From: Sphingobacteriales bacterium
GTDB taxonomy: Bacteria > Bacteroidota > Bacteroidia > Chitinophagales > Chitinophagaceae
DNA length: 32,124 nucleotides
Direction: 5' to 3'
NCBI GenBank assembly: GCA_016185185.1
Contig: JACPOD010000044.1
Location: forward strand, 1-32,124
In this document: positions 30,408 through 32,124 of the stretch, piece by piece
How positions within the stretch are numbered: the stretch's first letter is position 1
Layout: each line of letters starts with the position of its first letter
Notes under the pieces: generated by a model
The model's database searches: none
What the model was told of the DNA's origin: nothing
What the model saw: the letters and a program-made list of their open reading frames with translations, nothing else
Position numbers and translations under genes: made by a program

Positions 30408-31532
30408 ATGATTAGCCAGGAATTTATATTTTCAAAAAAACCAACTGTAAAGTTGTTGAGGCATTTTTTGTTCTGGCTGCTGTTTTCCCTGCATTTTATT
30501 ATACAAAACCTGATGATTGGCGGGCCCGGTGAGGCAAAAACATCCCGTACATTTATTGAAAGTTTTTTGCACCTGTTGTATTTCCTCCCGGTTTTTATAC
30601 TGTCCACTTACTTTTTTCTGCAGGTTATTTTACCGGCAACTTTATTTAAAAAGAAATACCTGCTTTTTTCTTTTGCCTCATTCCTGTTGTTATCGTTCAG
30701 CATTGCCGGATGTTACTGGATGGGTAAATTATATATTCATAATACCTATAAGATTCCTTTTGATAAAATAACTTTTTTACAAAACAAATATCATGTGCTG
30801 GTAAACGGCTTCTTTGTAACTCTCATGCTATGGGGAATTGCCGGCGGGTTTAAACTGGCAAAAAAATGGTACGAAAAACAAAAAGAAAATGAAAAGCTGG
30901 CGCAGCAAAAAATTGCTACTGAAATAAAATTGCTTAAAACACAAATCCATCCACGTTTCCTTTTTCATTCTTTACATTCTGTTCAGCAACAGGTGGAGGC
31001 ATTATCCAAAGAAGCCCCCGGTATGATTTTACAATTAGCAGATATGTTGAGCTATCTTTTGTATGAAAGTGATGAGGAGTTTGTATTGCTTGAAAAAGAG
31101 GTTGAGATAACCCGTTCTTATATTTTATTGCAGCAGGCCGGCAGTAAAAACAAAGTGGATTTTAAATTGAGGATACTGGGTAAAACACAGGGAATACTTA
31201 TTACCCCTTTAATTCTTTTTGCTTTTACTGAAAGTTTTTATGAACTTTTTCTTGAGCATCCGGCTGCTGTAAACTCATGCCTGCTGGAAGTTGAAATAAA
31301 AGACGACACTGCAATTTTTATAATTGACAGTACTGTTGGTAACAACAAAAATTTGATGGGGAAGTTAACCGGCTTTCAGTTACAAATACAAAATCTTTAT
31401 CCGCATCAAAATAAGATGGAAATTAAGAATACGGATGGCGGTTTTATGTTGTTATGGGAAATCCCTATCAGTACAAAAAATATAAGTGAAGAAAATAAAA
31501 CGGTTTTACATGAAGAAGGGCTGGCTGTATAA
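30408..31532 (+). CDS. LytS-type histidine kinase homologue without catalytic residues
   Basis: 374 residues: four membrane helices (residues about 15-150), a coiled linker (KWYEKQKENEKLAQQKI) and a His_kinase domain. The family box QxNPHFLFNxLN is here QIHPRFLFHSLHS, so the phospho-accepting His is Arg (R183). In the ATPase part the ENAIKHG box is replaced by ESFYELF, and the DNGxG box by IDSTVGN. The fold outline (ILITPLILFAFTE ... LTGFQLQIQNLYPHQNKMEI) is retained. It should not autophosphorylate. It overlaps the canonical kinase gene downstream by 23 bp, so a heteromer in which it senses or regulates its partner is likely. Confidence 0.85.
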   Translation: MISQEFIFSKKPTVKLLRHFLFWLLFSLHFIIQNLMIGGPGEAKTSRTFIESFLHLLYFLPVFILSTYFFLQVILPATLFKKKYLLFSFASFLLLSFSIAGCYWMGKLYIHNTYKIPFDKITFLQNKYHVLVNGFFVTLMLWGIAGGFKLAKKWYEKQKENEKLAQQKIATEIKLLKTQIHPRFLFHSLHSVQQQVEALSKEAPGMILQLADMLSYLLYESDEEFVLLEKEVEITRSYILLQQAGSKNKVDFKLRILGKTQGILITPLILFAFTESFYELFLEHPAAVNSCLLEVEIKDDTAIFIIDSTVGNNKNLMGKLTGFQLQIQNLYPHQNKMEIKNTDGGFMLLWEIPISTKNISEENKTVLHEEGLAV

Positions 31533-32124
31533 TATTATTTTATCCAACGATAAGTGGTATAGGGTGCAAAGGCATTTGTTCTTTTGGCTGGCTGTATATA
31601 TTTACCAGGTATTACGAATAAGTATTTTTTATCCGCCGGATAAATTGTGGAACGGCATGCCAGCTATATTAAAAATGTCACTTATTTTTGGATGCTTTTT
31701 TTTAATTTATTTCACCTATACGTTTGTTTACTACCTGGTTCCCCGGTTTTATAACCGGAAAAAATATTTTCTTTTTGGGGTTGCTGGTTTTCTGCTCATC
31801 GTTTCTTTAGAATTACTGGCACTAACCTATAATTATTTAAATATATCAGCACAGGTTACCAGGCTTATTGGAATAAATTTTACCCAGGCAGGTTTTATGG
31901 AAAGTTACCGCCCGCCATTAATCAGGATGCTGGGCAACCCGCCACTTATCTGCGGTTTCTTTTTAGCATTAAAAACCATGAAGAACTGGTATAAGGAACA
32001 ACTGCAAAATGATTTACTGGCAAGAGAAAATGCCAATGCCGAATTACAATTATTAAAAGCACAGGTTCACCCGCATTTTTTATTCAATACGCTCAACAAT
32101 ATTTATTCTTTTACTTTAAACCAG
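31510..32124 (+). CDS. LytS-type sensor histidine kinase, 5' part
   Basis: The frame from ATG 31510 is open to the window edge (205 codons seen). It has membrane helices (HLFFWLAVYIYQVL, MSLIFGCFFLIYFTYTFVYY, YFLFGVAGFLLIVSLELLAL, NPPLICGFFLALKTM), a linker (NWYKEQLQNDLLARENANAE) and an intact box QVHPHFLFNTLNNIYSF, with the catalytic His at residue 189. The ATP-binding part lies outside the window. Compared with its upstream neighbour it has the same layout with proper catalytic residues. Such kinases usually pair with a LytTR-type regulator, which would be expected just downstream. Confidence 0.9.
   Translation, partial: MKKGWLYNIILSNDKWYRVQRHLFFWLAVYIYQVLRISIFYPPDKLWNGMPAILKMSLIFGCFFLIYFTYTFVYYLVPRFYNRKKYFLFGVAGFLLIVSLELLALTYNYLNISAQVTRLIGINFTQAGFMESYRPPLIRMLGNPPLICGFFLALKTMKNWYKEQLQNDLLARENANAELQLLKAQVHPHFLFNTLNNIYSFTLNQ

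Noticed and set aside
1-32124. CRISPR array, tRNA, rRNA, insertion sequence or prophage
   Set aside because: No regular repeat-spacer pattern, no tRNA-like or rRNA sequence and no transposase, integrase or phage gene was seen by reading both strands; a tRNA or covariance-model scan was not possible here.

Overview
This is an AT-rich chromosomal window from a member of the Bacteroidota, most likely a Chitinophagaceae-type organism. The indications are several TAnnTTTG-type -7 promoter elements with few Shine-Dalgarno sites, SPII lipoproteins with SCQK/SCKK-type lipoboxes, a type IX secretion (Por) sorting tail, LytS-type and NreB/DesK-like kinases, and Bacteroidota-typical small families. I see no rRNA, tRNA, IS element, prophage or CRISPR array.

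Layout. (1) 1-498: 5' part of prfB (release factor 2) on the minus strand, with its programmed +1 frameshift site. (2) 668-3040: gluconokinase plus the short-type 6-phosphogluconate dehydrogenase, a gluconate-to-ribulose-5-phosphate pair. (3) 2892-7129, minus strand: a stress/redox-looking cluster of a Crp/Fnr regulator, a receiver-like protein without its phospho-Asp, two pirins, a small GNAT and an OsmC-ferredoxin fusion. (4) 7336-8664: ahcY with a clear promoter and terminator, followed by repeat-rich DNA and a broken gene. (5) 9750-11376: VOC protein, cytochrome b561-like membrane protein and an NTF2-like protein. (6) 11422-15723: rluF, a secreted unknown, proBA and an RRM RNA-binding protein with a long leader. 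(7) 16279-20393: lytic transglycosylase, DUF2165, DUF2452, an FkbM methyltransferase, a SET-domain methyltransferase and pdxJ. (8) 20448-27519, minus strand: exported proteins (vanadium haloperoxidase-like lipoprotein, a broken PKD protein, a seven-repeat YWKNG lipoprotein, a barrel-like protein, a DUF5602-like lipoprotein, a frameshifted T9SS cargo and a PepSY-like protein). (9) 27693-32124: a signalling locus with a NarL-type regulator, a HisKA_3 kinase, a polytopic membrane protein and an unknown protein, divergent from a tandem of LytS-type kinases of which the first lacks the catalytic residues.

The two strongest observations are these. First, a near-palindromic motif (consensus about CCYCAAWTGRGG) occurs three times in the signalling locus, each time 35-37 bp upstream of a TAnnTTTG-like -7 element on the minus strand. 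That geometry suits a class II activator site and suggests a small self-contained regulon that includes the PepSY-like gene. Second, there is an unusual density of broken reading frames: a reciprocal truncation of gnd and osmC, an in-frame loss in the Crp/Fnr protein, a doubly truncated PKD protein, a homopolymer frameshift in a T9SS protein and a nonsense codon in a small gene. This is either real gene decay by short deletions or an assembly problem, and only read-level data can separate the two.
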